In this document: piece after piece, positions 18,748 through 27,050 of the stretch
How positions within the stretch are numbered: position 1 is the stretch's first letter
Layout: every line of letters begins with the position of its first letter
From: Streptomyces sp. yr375
Lineage (GTDB): Bacteria > Actinomycetota > Actinomycetes > Streptomycetales > Streptomycetaceae
Assembly: GCF_900110755.1 (NCBI RefSeq)
Contig: NZ_FOFF01000037.1
Span: 26,294-90,293 of the forward strand
DNA: 64,000 nucleotides
Reading direction: 5' to 3'
Notes under the pieces: generated by a model
Told to the model about the DNA's origin: nothing
What the model saw: only the letters and a program-made list of their open reading frames with translations
The model's database searches: none
Translations under genes and position numbers: made by a program

Positions 18748-20772
18748 CTAGAAGGCCGACGAGGCCGACGACATCACCTTCACGTCCGCCGCCCGCACGA
18801 ACGCCACCCGGTGGCCGTACTGGATCTCGTAGTACTGATCGTCCCCGATGACGACCTGGTGCGAGGCGGTGGAGAAGGTCACCGCGTAGTAGTACTCGCC
18901 CGGCACCTTGTCCCCGACCACGTACTTCTGGCCCTTCGGCAGGGTGTACGGCAGCGCTGCGAGCCCCTGGTCGGGGACGCCCGCCGGGTAGGCCGACGCC
19001 TCCGGGTAGGCGCGGCCGTACAGCGGCACGCTCGCAAGGCCGTCCTTGGGCGTCACCACCTGGCCCGCCGCGGGCACCGCCGTCGGCTGGCCCTCCGGGT
19101 TGCGGAACCAGGCCTTCTGACCCAGGTACCAGATCGCCGTCCAGTCACCCCACTGGTCGGCGACCGCGTACTGCTGGCCGGTGGACACCCGCGAGGCGAG
19201 GTCGTTCACGCCCGTCGTCGGCGCCGAGCCGTCGCCGACGTCCTTGATCAGGGCGGACTTCTCGTCGTGGTCGGAGTACAGCCGCACCTCGCTGGAACCG
19301 TGCGCCGCGCACGGCTGCCCCTTGACGGCGCAGTCCGTGTACACCGGCTGGTTGGCGGCGTAGTCCGGCCGGATCGTCACCAGGCCGCCGCTGCCGCCGC
19401 TGCGGGCCGTCGCCGCGAAGGGCCGCCCGAGCAGCTCGAAGTAGTGCCGCCAGTCCCAGTACGGGCCCGGGTCGGTGTGCATCCCGGAGACGGCCGCGGC
19501 GGTCGGACCGGGCACGTTGTCATGGCCCAGGATGTGCTGCCGGTCCAGCGGGATGCCGTACTTCGCGGCCAGGTACGTCACCAGCCGGGCCGACGAGCGG
19601 TACATCGCCTCCGTGTACCAGGCGTCCGGCTGGGCGAGGAAACCCTCGTGCTCCAGACCGATCGACGTGGAGTTGATGTACCAGTTGCCCGCGTGCCAGG
19701 CCACGTCCTTCGCCTTCACATGCTGGGCGATGTGGCCGTCGGTGGAGCGCAGCGAGTAGTTCCAGGACACGTACGTCGGGTCCTGGACCAGGTCCAGCAC
19801 CCCTTCCCAGCGGCCCTCGGTGTCGTGGACGACGATGTACTTGATGCCCGGCGCGGCGGGCCGGTCGGCGAGGTCGTGGTTGCCGTAGTCGTTGTCGCCG
19901 AACTGCTCGTAGGGCGCCGGGATCCACTCGCAGGACACCGTCGCCGGGCACTCGGTGCCCGCCGCCGAGACCGTGCGCAGACCGGTCTCCCGCAGTTGGG
20001 ACGTGCGCGGCGCGAGGTCCGGCTGCGCGGCCAGGGCGACCGGCCCGCCCGCGTCCGTCATCCGCTCCTCGCCGGTGCGCAGCACGTCGTAGACGTCGTT
20101 CGCGTAGGCGGCGGCCGTCGCGGTGTCGTCCGCGCCCGAGAACCGCGCCACCGCGCCGTACCAGCCCGCCGGGCCGGCGCTCAGCGGCTCGCCCAGACTC
20201 CGCTGGGCGGCGGCGAGGAGGGCCGCGCCGCCCGCGATGTTGGCCGCCGGGTCCGTGCGCAGTTCCTCGGGGCTCAGCCCGGTCAGCTCCGCCGCCCTCG
20301 GCAGGGTCCGCAGCCGGGCCGGGAGCTCTTTGTCCGACGGGATCCGCGCGGCCGGGGGCAGGGCCGGGCGGGCCGAGTCGCCCCGGGCGTCCTCCGTGCC
20401 CTCGCTGTGGTGCGGGGCCGTCGCGAGCGCCGTACGCGCGTCGGTGAGGTGCATCGGGCCGTAGCCGCCGGTCACGCTCGGCGCGCCGTCGTGCGTGTCC
20501 CAGCGGGACTGGAGGTAGGAGACGCCCAGGAGCACGCTCTGCGGCACGTGGTACTCGGCGGCAGCGGCGGCGAACGCCCGCTGAAGGCTGCTCGCCGAGG
20601 ACTGGGCGGTGGCGGGCGCCGCGCCGAGCAGCGGGAGCAGCAGAGCCGCCGACGCCATCGCGCCTGCGGCTCTACGGGTACCTCGGGTACATCTGGGGGA
20701 TCCGGAGTGAGTGACGGGTTTTCGCAACGCGGCCTCCTGGGCGAGCGGGCGGGCATACAACCCGTCAATCAT
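18748..20772 (-). CDS. Secreted N-acetylmuramoyl-L-alanine amidase (Amidase_2/PGRP fold)
   Basis: About 674 aa. A long twin-basic N-terminus leads to the hydrophobic stretch ASAALLLPLLGAAPATAQ (signal peptide, cleavage near residue 57). A helical domain of about 180 residues is followed by an Amidase_2 domain with zinc ligands in VVHDTEGRW and in the GMHTDPGPYWDW segment, plus GHDNVPGP. A C-terminal region of about 250 residues contains SH3-like repeats likely to bind the wall. It should cut the MurNAc-L-Ala bond of peptidoglycan outside the cell. Start: ATG at 20772 is taken because the earlier GTG (20817) abuts the terminator hairpin of the upstream gene; GAGGGA lies about 15 nt before the chosen start. 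Confidence 0.88.
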   Translation of the reverse strand: MIDGLYARPLAQEAALRKPVTHSGSPRCTRGTRRAAGAMASAALLLPLLGAAPATAQSSASSLQRAFAAAAAEYHVPQSVLLGVSYLQSRWDTHDGAPSVTGGYGPMHLTDARTALATAPHHSEGTEDARGDSARPALPPAARIPSDKELPARLRTLPRAAELTGLSPEELRTDPAANIAGGAALLAAAQRSLGEPLSAGPAGWYGAVARFSGADDTATAAAYANDVYDVLRTGEERMTDAGGPVALAAQPDLAPRTSQLRETGLRTVSAAGTECPATVSCEWIPAPYEQFGDNDYGNHDLADRPAAPGIKYIVVHDTEGRWEGVLDLVQDPTYVSWNYSLRSTDGHIAQHVKAKDVAWHAGNWYINSTSIGLEHEGFLAQPDAWYTEAMYRSSARLVTYLAAKYGIPLDRQHILGHDNVPGPTAAAVSGMHTDPGPYWDWRHYFELLGRPFAATARSGGSGGLVTIRPDYAANQPVYTDCAVKGQPCAAHGSSEVRLYSDHDEKSALIKDVGDGSAPTTGVNDLASRVSTGQQYAVADQWGDWTAIWYLGQKAWFRNPEGQPTAVPAAGQVVTPKDGLASVPLYGRAYPEASAYPAGVPDQGLAALPYTLPKGQKYVVGDKVPGEYYYAVTFSTASHQVVIGDDQYYEIQYGHRVAFVRAADVKVMSSASSAF

Positions 20773-20817
20773 GCGCACAAACAGGAGATTTCCCTCGTCA
20801 AGACACCGCTCTCGCAC

Positions 20818-20869
20818 CGACGGAGGTCCGCGGTGCGCCGCCGTTCAGGCGCACCGCGGACCTCCGTCG
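20818..20869 (-). terminator. Strong stem-loop between kinase-like gene and amidase
   Basis: A perfect 22-bp inverted repeat (arms 20818-20839 and 20848-20869; each contains GGAGGTCCGCGGTGCGCC or its complement) with an 8-nt loop. It lies 31 nt after the stop of the upstream minus-strand gene. No T-run follows, as is common for Streptomyces terminators. It separates the kinase-like gene from the amidase. Confidence 0.75.
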
Positions 20870-20899
20870 TCTTCGGCCGGTCCCCGCCGACAGGCTCCT

Positions 20900-22039
20900 T
20901 CAGCGTGTGCCGACCGCCGCGCGTACGGCCCGGCGAGCCATCTGGCAGTCGTCGTGCAGCCGCCGCAGCAGCAGGCGCTGCTCCTCGCCGGTCGGTACGC
21001 CGCCCGGGTGGGCCGCCCCCGGGACGGTGGGGGCCGGGTCCTGCATCGAACGCTGCACGGCCGTCTCGTAGGTGCGGATCTCGCGGGTCAGGACCAGCAT
21101 CAGGTTCACCAGGAAGGCGTCCCGCGAGGCCGGGCCCGCCGACTGGGCGAGCTGGCTGATCTGACGGCGCGCCACCGGCGCGTCGCCCAGCGCCGACCAC
21201 AGCGTCGCCAGGTCGTAGCCCGGCAGATACCAGCCCGCGTGCTCCCAGTCCACCAGCACTGGACCGGCCGGCGAGAGAAGGATGTTCGACAGGAGGGCGT
21301 CGCCGTGGCAGAACTGGCCCATGCCCTGCCGGCCCGCGGTGGCCGCGATGCCGTGCAGCAGCTTCTGCAGGTCACCGAGGTCCCGGTCGGTGAGCAGACC
21401 CAGCTCGTGGTAGCGGGAGATCCGGGCCGCGTAGTCGAGCGGCGCGTCGAACGTCCCGGCCGGTGGCCGCCAGGTGTTCAGGCGGCAGATCGCGCCGAGC
21501 GCCGCCCTGATGTCGGCGCGCGGCGGGGCCTCGGTGGGGTGCCGTTGCAGGGCCGCCACGCGCCCCGGCATCCGCTCGATCACCAGGGTGCAGTTGTCCG
21601 GGTCCGCCGCGATCAGTCTCGGCGCGCGCACCGGGGGGCGCTGCCGGACGAACGTGCGGTACGCGGCTATTTCGTGCCGGATCCGCTCGGCCCACACGGG
21701 GGAGTGGTCCAGTAAACACTTGGCGACGGCGGTGCTGCGCCCTGTCGTGCCGACCAGGAGCACCGAGCGGCCGCTGCGGCGCAGCACCTGGACCGGGGCG
21801 AACTCCGGGCAGATGCGGTGCACCGAGGCGATCGCCGTGCGCAGTTGGGCGCCCTGGGGGCCGGACAGGTCGAGTCTTCCGCTGAGCGGTTGGGTGCCGA
21901 GGCCCGCGGGGCGCCGGGTCAGTCCCGCGCCGAGCGCGGGGGCCGCCGACCGTGCGGGGGCGAGGTAGGGGCCGCCACCGCCCGGACGGGGGTGCAGCGA
22001 CCGGGGCGGGGCGGACACGGAGGACGATGCTGCGTACAT
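20900..22039 (-). CDS. Aminoglycoside phosphotransferase-family (APH) kinase-like protein
   Basis: 379 aa. The C-terminal two-thirds is a protein-kinase-like APH fold: a VLLVGT...AVAKCLL Lys strand (about 92-107), the catalytic loop CHGDALLSNILL (about 243-254) and the metal motif VLVDWEHAG (about 261-269). The N-terminal 60 residues are low-complexity, rich in Pro, Gly and Ala. Family members phosphorylate antibiotics, choline, sugars or other small molecules; resistance should not be assumed. It is divergent from the TPR regulator across 231 nt. The 22-bp hairpin downstream should end its transcript. Confidence 0.85.
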   Translation of the reverse strand: MYAASSSVSAPPRSLHPRPGGGGPYLAPARSAAPALGAGLTRRPAGLGTQPLSGRLDLSGPQGAQLRTAIASVHRICPEFAPVQVLRRSGRSVLLVGTTGRSTAVAKCLLDHSPVWAERIRHEIAAYRTFVRQRPPVRAPRLIAADPDNCTLVIERMPGRVAALQRHPTEAPPRADIRAALGAICRLNTWRPPAGTFDAPLDYAARISRYHELGLLTDRDLGDLQKLLHGIAATAGRQGMGQFCHGDALLSNILLSPAGPVLVDWEHAGWYLPGYDLATLWSALGDAPVARRQISQLAQSAGPASRDAFLVNLMLVLTREIRTYETAVQRSMQDPAPTVPGAAHPGGVPTGEEQRLLLRRLHDDCQMARRAVRAAVGTR

Positions 22040-22270
22040 GGGGGAAACAGATCCCTTCGTGTGCCGGACGTCTGACGCTGCCCCGACCGGTCCCCCGCGT
22101 ACACCCTGGGGAGTGTTCCTGGGCGACCGGGTCGGGGTGGCGCGTTCCTACCTGACACCCATGGCCCACTGGCACACCATGTGGCGGACCCTGGCGAAAC
22201 CCTGGCGAATAGTCGCCCGGCAACTTTCACCGGGCTACTGTCAACTCAGCCGAGAACCTGGGGGCTTGAT

Positions 22271-23773
22271 GTGAGCGGACAACCCAACACCCGCCTCTCG
22301 GACTTGTTCGGCCTGGCCGGCTGGTCCAAGGGCGAACTCGCGAGGCTGGTCAACCGGCAGGCGGCGGCCATGGGCCACCCCCAGTTGTCGACCGACACCT
22401 CCCGGGTTCGGCGGTGGATCGACATGGGAGAGATCCCGCGCGATCCGGTGCCGCGGGTACTGGTAGCCCTGTTCACCGAGCGTCTCGGTCGTGTCGTGAC
22501 CATCGAGGACCTCGGTCTGGTCCGGCAGGGGCGTTCCGGGAATCGGCCCGACGGCGGGAGTGTGCCACACCCCGACGGTGTGCCGTGGGCGCCCGAACGG
22601 ACTGCTGCGGTCCTCACCGAATTCACGGGAATGGACCTCATGCTCAACCGACGCGGCCTTGTGAGCGCGGGTGTCGTCCTCACGGCGGGATCCGCACTCA
22701 GCAGTGCCATGTACGAGTGGCTGCACACCGATCCGACCCTCGCCGCCGACGCTCCCGCCCTCGACCACCCCCTCCTCCACCATGCCGACCCCGCCGGGTT
22801 CGACCGCTACGAGGCGGCCCCCATCGGAACGGAGGAGGTCGACGAACTGGAGCGCTCCGTCGAGGTGTTCCGCGCCTGGGACGCGGCCCGCGGGGGCGGG
22901 CTGCAACGCAAGGCGGTGGTGGGACAGCTCAACGAGGTGGGCGGCATGCTCGCCTACCATCACCCCGCCCATCTCCAGCGGCGCCTGTGGGGCGTCGCCG
23001 CCAACCTCGCCGTCCTCGCGGGCTGGATGTCGCACGACGTGGGTCTGGAGCCCACGGCCCAGAAGTACTTCGTCATCGCCGCCCACGCCGCGCACGAGGG
23101 CGGCGACCGGCCCCGGGCCGGCGAGGCGCTCTCCCGGGCGGCCCGCCAGATGGTCCACCTCGGCCGGCCCGACGAGGCCCTGGACCTGATGAAGCTCGCC
23201 CAGTCCGGTGCCGGTGACAACGTACTGCCGCGCACCCGGGCGATGTTCCACACCATCGAGGCCTGGGCGCAGGCGTCGATGGGCAAGGGGCAGGCCATGC
23301 GCCGCACCCTCGGCCGGGCGGAGGACCTCTTCGTCGCCGACCGGGGCGATGTCACCCCGCCGCCCTGGATGCAGACCTTCAAGGACGAGGATCTGTACGG
23401 CATGCAGGCCCTGGCCTACCGCACGCTGGCCGAGTTCGAGCCGCAGGCGGCCGTGCACGCCCAGTACTACGCGGAGAAGGCCCTCGCGCTGCGCGTCGAC
23501 GGGCGTGAGCGGTCGAAGATCTTCGACCATCTGTCCATGGCGTCCGCCTGCTTCATCGCGGACGACCCCGAACAGGCGCTCCGGTTCGCCCGGTTGGCGC
23601 TGGTGTCGATGGGGTCGAACTCCTCCCGGCGGACCTGGGACCGGCTGAGCCAGATGTACCGGCTCACCGCGCAGTACGCCGACTACCCGAGCATCAGGGA
23701 ACTGCGCGAGGAGATCAAGCTGGCGCTGCCGAAGCAGAAGGGGGGCAGGGGCGGCAACAGCGCCCCGGCATAA
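22271..23773 (+). CDS. NsdA-like regulator (HTH-like N-terminus, TPR repeats)
   Basis: 500 aa. The N-terminus (LSDLFGLAGWSKGELARLVN, about 9-28, then DTSRVRRWIDMGEIPRDPVPR) is the DNA-binding-like region found in NsdA and its Streptomyces paralogues. Helical TPR repeats fill about 190-480. NsdA represses sporulation and antibiotic production in S. coelicolor. The neighbourhood here (no amtB/ftsY) is not that of nsdA itself as I know it, so this is more likely a paralogue. GTG at 22271 follows a GGGGG stretch; an out-of-frame ATG two bases upstream is not used. It is convergent with the PP2C phosphatase, whose stop is 9 nt away. Confidence 0.8.
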   Translation: MSGQPNTRLSDLFGLAGWSKGELARLVNRQAAAMGHPQLSTDTSRVRRWIDMGEIPRDPVPRVLVALFTERLGRVVTIEDLGLVRQGRSGNRPDGGSVPHPDGVPWAPERTAAVLTEFTGMDLMLNRRGLVSAGVVLTAGSALSSAMYEWLHTDPTLAADAPALDHPLLHHADPAGFDRYEAAPIGTEEVDELERSVEVFRAWDAARGGGLQRKAVVGQLNEVGGMLAYHHPAHLQRRLWGVAANLAVLAGWMSHDVGLEPTAQKYFVIAAHAAHEGGDRPRAGEALSRAARQMVHLGRPDEALDLMKLAQSGAGDNVLPRTRAMFHTIEAWAQASMGKGQAMRRTLGRAEDLFVADRGDVTPPPWMQTFKDEDLYGMQALAYRTLAEFEPQAAVHAQYYAEKALALRVDGRERSKIFDHLSMASACFIADDPEQALRFARLALVSMGSNSSRRTWDRLSQMYRLTAQYADYPSIRELREEIKLALPKQKGGRGGNSAPA

Positions 23774-23782
23774 GGGAGTCGG

Positions 23783-25168
23783 TCAGCAGGTGACGCGGGC
23801 GACGAGCACGCAGGCGTCGTCCTCGCGGGCGCTCTCGCCGCACTCCGCCACGACCATGCGCACGCAGTCCTGTGCGGTGCGCGCCCCGTGCAGGCGGGGG
23901 GCGAGGCCGAGGAGGCGGTCGACGGGTGCCAGGGCGTCGGTGTGCAGCAGGAGCAGGTCGCCCTCTTCGAGGGTCGCCTCGGCCTGCCCGTAGGCGGCGC
24001 GTGAGCCGGCTCCGAGGAGCACGCCCTCCGGCGCGGTGAGCCGGCGCCCTGTCCCGTCGCGGAACAGCAGCGGGGAGGGGTGTCCGGCCCGCGCCCACGA
24101 CAGGGTGCGGGTGTCCGGCCGGTAGCGGCAGCAGACGGCGCTGCCGAGGGAGGGTTGCGCGGCGGCGTCCAGTAACTGGTTGAGCCAGGACAGCAGTTGA
24201 GCCGGCTGGGTGCCGGCCATGGCCATGCCGCGCAGGGCGCCCAGCAGCATCGCCGTGTTCGAGGAGACGGCCGGGCCGTGTCCGGTGAGATCGCCGACGC
24301 TGAGCAGTGTGTGGCCGTCGGCGAGTTCGAGCGCGTCGTACCAGTCGCCGCCGATCAGCGAGGTCGTCGCGGCCGGCAGGTAGTGGGCGGCGACGTCGAG
24401 TGGGCGGGGGCCGGGGCCCTGGTGCGCGAGGTGCGGGGAACCGTGCCACGGCGGCAGCACGGCCTCCCGCAGTTCGACCGCGAGCCGGTGTTCGGTCTGC
24501 GCCCGGTGCCGCTCGTGCTGGAGCGAGTCCCGGCTCTCGCGCACCGCCCGCTGGCTGCGCCGCAGTTCGCTGACGTCCCGCACCACGGCCCACATCGCGG
24601 CGGTGCCGCCGTCGCCGTCGAGCACGGGCTCGCCCATCATGTGCACGGTCCGGACCTCGCCGCCCGGGCGGACGACGCGGAACTCCCCGTCGATGGGCCG
24701 GGCGTCCACCAGACAGTCGGTGACCATCGCGGTGAGCTTCGGCCGGTCCTCGTCGAGGACGAGCGAGGGCAGTTCGTCGAGGGTGAGCGGGGGCGCGGCG
24801 AGGTCGCGGCCGAGGATCCGGTACAACTCCTCGGACCACACGGCCCCGTCCGTCAGCAGGTTCCACTCGGCGGTGCCGACCCGGCTCAGCAGCGCACCGC
24901 GCCGGGCGGTCGCCGGTGCGGCCGGCACCGGTGGCGGGCCGTCCCGTAACTGGGCCAAGTGGGTGTCGAGGTCGTCGAGTTGGTGCAGCGCCAGATCGCA
25001 GAGCGCGCGCTGCCAGCGGCCCTGCGGGTCCGCCGTGTCCCCCTGCGCGTCCTGCCGTACGGCGTCCATGTCGCCCTTGAGGCGCCGGGTCTGCGTGATC
25101 AGCGCGTCGACCGGGCCGCGCCCGGGCGGCGGGGCGGCCGAGCGGTCCGCGGAGACATGGGGCGGCAT
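23783..25168 (-). CDS. PAS-domain PP2C (SpoIIE-type) phosphatase
   Basis: 461 aa. After a helical N-terminus, a PAS domain spans about 90-200 (TAEWNLLTDGAVWSEELYRI). A short coiled linker is followed by a PPM/SpoIIE phosphatase domain from about 235, with metal-binding Asp in GGDWYDALE and GDLTGHG, and a late EEGDLLLLHTDAL. Such proteins dephosphorylate anti-anti-sigma factors in partner-switching pathways or act on other phosphoproteins. No transmembrane segment is seen. ATG at 25168 has CGGAG upstream; the open frame extends about 140 codons further, but that part has poor coding character. A perfect 14-bp palindrome lies 115 nt upstream. Confidence 0.88.
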   Translation of the reverse strand: MPPHVSADRSAAPPPGRGPVDALITQTRRLKGDMDAVRQDAQGDTADPQGRWQRALCDLALHQLDDLDTHLAQLRDGPPPVPAAPATARRGALLSRVGTAEWNLLTDGAVWSEELYRILGRDLAAPPLTLDELPSLVLDEDRPKLTAMVTDCLVDARPIDGEFRVVRPGGEVRTVHMMGEPVLDGDGGTAAMWAVVRDVSELRRSQRAVRESRDSLQHERHRAQTEHRLAVELREAVLPPWHGSPHLAHQGPGPRPLDVAAHYLPAATTSLIGGDWYDALELADGHTLLSVGDLTGHGPAVSSNTAMLLGALRGMAMAGTQPAQLLSWLNQLLDAAAQPSLGSAVCCRYRPDTRTLSWARAGHPSPLLFRDGTGRRLTAPEGVLLGAGSRAAYGQAEATLEEGDLLLLHTDALAPVDRLLGLAPRLHGARTAQDCVRMVVAECGESAREDDACVLVARVTC

Positions 25169-25517
25169 GACGCACTCCGATGCGGGAACGGTGAAGCGAA
25201 GGCTGAGCAAGGGCTGTGACGACTGTTGCACAGCGCGCGACGCCGTGTAAGGGATTTGGCAACACACGATTCGGTGGTGCTTCTGGCATATGCCAGTGTC
25301 TTCGCGGAGGGTCGGCGGACGACGGTTGACGTGCGTCGCGAAGGGGTCAAGTCGTAGGTGGCGTACGTGACTTGGGGGACTCGTGAGGGGGCTGAGGTGA
25401 CTGCCGGTCGTGTGTTCTACGGCCTTGTGTTCCCTGGTTCCGGCAGTGTGAGGCAGGTCACATGAATTCGATCCCGGTATCCCGTAATGCGAACGGCCCC
25501 AGAGAGGTCGTACATGC
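25169..25517. promoter_or_regulatory. Divergent control region with a perfect 14-bp palindrome
   Basis: This 349-nt gene-free stretch separates the PP2C phosphatase (minus) from the SsgA-like gene (plus). It has lower G+C than its surroundings. CTGGCATATGCCAG (25283-25296) is a perfect palindrome and the clearest operator candidate. GAGAGG just before 25518 is the SsgA-like ribosome site. No sigma-specific promoter can be assigned with confidence. Confidence 0.4.
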
Positions 25518-25931
25518 ATGGACATCACTCTTGAACAACCCGTCCGCGCCCGCCTCATCACCGCGGAGGACCAGGAGCTGCCCGTGCCCGCCACGCTCCG
25601 CTACGACGCCGCCGACCCGTTCGCCGTGCACGTCGACTTCCCGCCGGAGGTCTCCCTCGCGGGCGAGGCGGTCACCTGGACCTTCGGCCGGGCCCTGCTG
25701 GAGCAGGGCGTGGACGGTCCGGCGGGCAGCGGTGACGTGCACATCTGGCCCTGCGGACCGGCCCGTACGGTGATGGAGTTCCACTCCCCGCTGGGACTCG
25801 CCCTGTTGCAGTTCAACACGGGCGCCCTGCGCGGCTTCCTGCTGCGCAGCTACGCCGTGGTCGCGGCCGGCCGGGAGGACGTCGACGCGGCGGTCGACCG
25901 GGGTCTGCAGGCCCTGCTCGGCAACGTCTGA
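25518..25931 (+). CDS. SsgA-like protein (SALP) for sporulation/cell division
   Basis: 137 aa, the usual SALP length. Family hallmarks are the N-terminal ITLEQPVRARL, the LPVPATLRYDAADPFAVHV strand region, WTFGRALLEQGVDGPAGSGDVHIWP and the hydrophobic C-terminal LRGFLLRSYAVV. SALPs steer peptidoglycan synthesis and FtsZ placement during sporulation-specific division in streptomycetes and do not bind DNA themselves. I cannot assign it to SsgB-G. An overlapping out-of-frame ATG at 25514 is ignored; GAGAGG precedes the start. Confidence 0.9.
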   Translation: MDITLEQPVRARLITAEDQELPVPATLRYDAADPFAVHVDFPPEVSLAGEAVTWTFGRALLEQGVDGPAGSGDVHIWPCGPARTVMEFHSPLGLALLQFNTGALRGFLLRSYAVVAAGREDVDAAVDRGLQALLGNV

Positions 25932-25944
25932 GGCCCGCCCGGTG

Positions 25945-26970
25945 TCAGCGACCGCCCCCGGCGTACAGGCCGGGGCGCGGGGCGAGTTCGACGGGGACGC
26001 GCGCGCCGCTCTCCAGCGACCGGACCCCGGCCTCGGCGACGACGGAGGCCGCGTACCCGTCCCACGCGGTCGGGCCGGTGACCCGGCCCCGCCGGGTCGC
26101 GTCGACCCACGCCTGCACCTCGCGGTCGTAGGCGTCCACGAACCGCACCAGGTAGTCCTGGGGCACCCGCGTCCCGGCGGTGCCCCGCGTGGTGACGAGC
26201 ACCCCGTGCTCGTCGCCGATCCGCGCGCTGCCCGCCTCGCACACGGCCTCGCACCGCACCTGGTAGCCGAAGCCGCAGTTGACGAAGACCTCCACGTCGA
26301 CCAGCGCGCCATCGGAGGTCTCGAAGAGTACGAACTGCGGGTCGAGCAGGCCCCGCGGAGCGCCGGACGAAGGGCGCGGGCGCAGCACGGTGACCGAGGT
26401 CAGCTCCTGGCCCAGCAGCCAGCGGGCCGCGTCGATCTCGTGCGACACCGAGCTGTCGATCAGCATCGCGCTGGTGAAGTCCGGCGGCGCGCTGGCGTTG
26501 CGGTGCGTGCAGTGCAGCATCAGCGGCCGGCCCAACCGCCCGTCGTCCAGCAGGGACTTGAGCCTGCGGTACTCGGCGTCGTAGCGCCGCATGAACCCGA
26601 TCTGCGCCAGCCGCCGCCCGAGCCGGGCCTCCGCCTCCAGCACCCGCAGCGCCCCGGCGGAGTCCGGCACCATCGGCTTCTCGCACAGCACCGGAAGCCC
26701 CCGGGCGAAGGCCGCGAGCAGCGCCTCCTGGTGCGCGGGACCGGGCGAGGCGATCAGCACGGCCTCGACCCCGGGGGCGTCGAGCGCGGCCGCCGGCTCC
26801 GTGTGCGCCGTCGCCCCCTCGATCCCGGCCACGGCCTCCTTCGCCCGCGCGGCGTCGGGATCGGCCACGGCGACGACCCTGGCGCCGCTCACCACCTGGT
26901 CGAGGCGGCGGATGTGGTCGGCGCCCATGTGTCCGGCACCCAGTACGGCAACGCCCAGCAGGTCACCCAC
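25945..26970 (-). CDS. Gfo/Idh/MocA-family NAD(P)-dependent oxidoreductase
   Basis: 341 aa. An N-terminal Rossmann fold begins with VAVLGAGHMG (about 7-16). The EKP motif is CEKPM (about 97-101), and the C-terminal catalytic pair is in SVSHEIDAARWLLG (about 175-188, HxxD type). It resembles inositol 2-dehydrogenase and related sugar dehydrogenases. With no inositol or transport genes nearby, the substrate remains unknown. The GTG start follows GGGAGGGAG. It is convergent with the SALP gene and stands alone. Confidence 0.88.
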   Translation of the reverse strand: MGDLLGVAVLGAGHMGADHIRRLDQVVSGARVVAVADPDAARAKEAVAGIEGATAHTEPAAALDAPGVEAVLIASPGPAHQEALLAAFARGLPVLCEKPMVPDSAGALRVLEAEARLGRRLAQIGFMRRYDAEYRRLKSLLDDGRLGRPLMLHCTHRNASAPPDFTSAMLIDSSVSHEIDAARWLLGQELTSVTVLRPRPSSGAPRGLLDPQFVLFETSDGALVDVEVFVNCGFGYQVRCEAVCEAGSARIGDEHGVLVTTRGTAGTRVPQDYLVRFVDAYDREVQAWVDATRRGRVTGPTAWDGYAASVVAEAGVRSLESGARVPVELAPRPGLYAGGGR

Positions 26971-27050
26971 GAGCGCTCTCCCTCCCGGTCGGCGATCACG
27001 CCGTAGCGTACGCCGGGGGGAGCGGGCGGTTCAGGGGAGGGAGTCGGGTT

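Noticed and set aside
20900..22039. Aminoglycoside resistance determinant
   Set aside because: The APH fold alone does not show antibiotic phosphorylation; the N-terminus and context do not match known resistance genes.
22271..23773. Naming the TPR regulator nsdA outright
   Set aside because: The family match is good, but the neighbours differ from the nsdA locus I know, so a paralogue is more likely.
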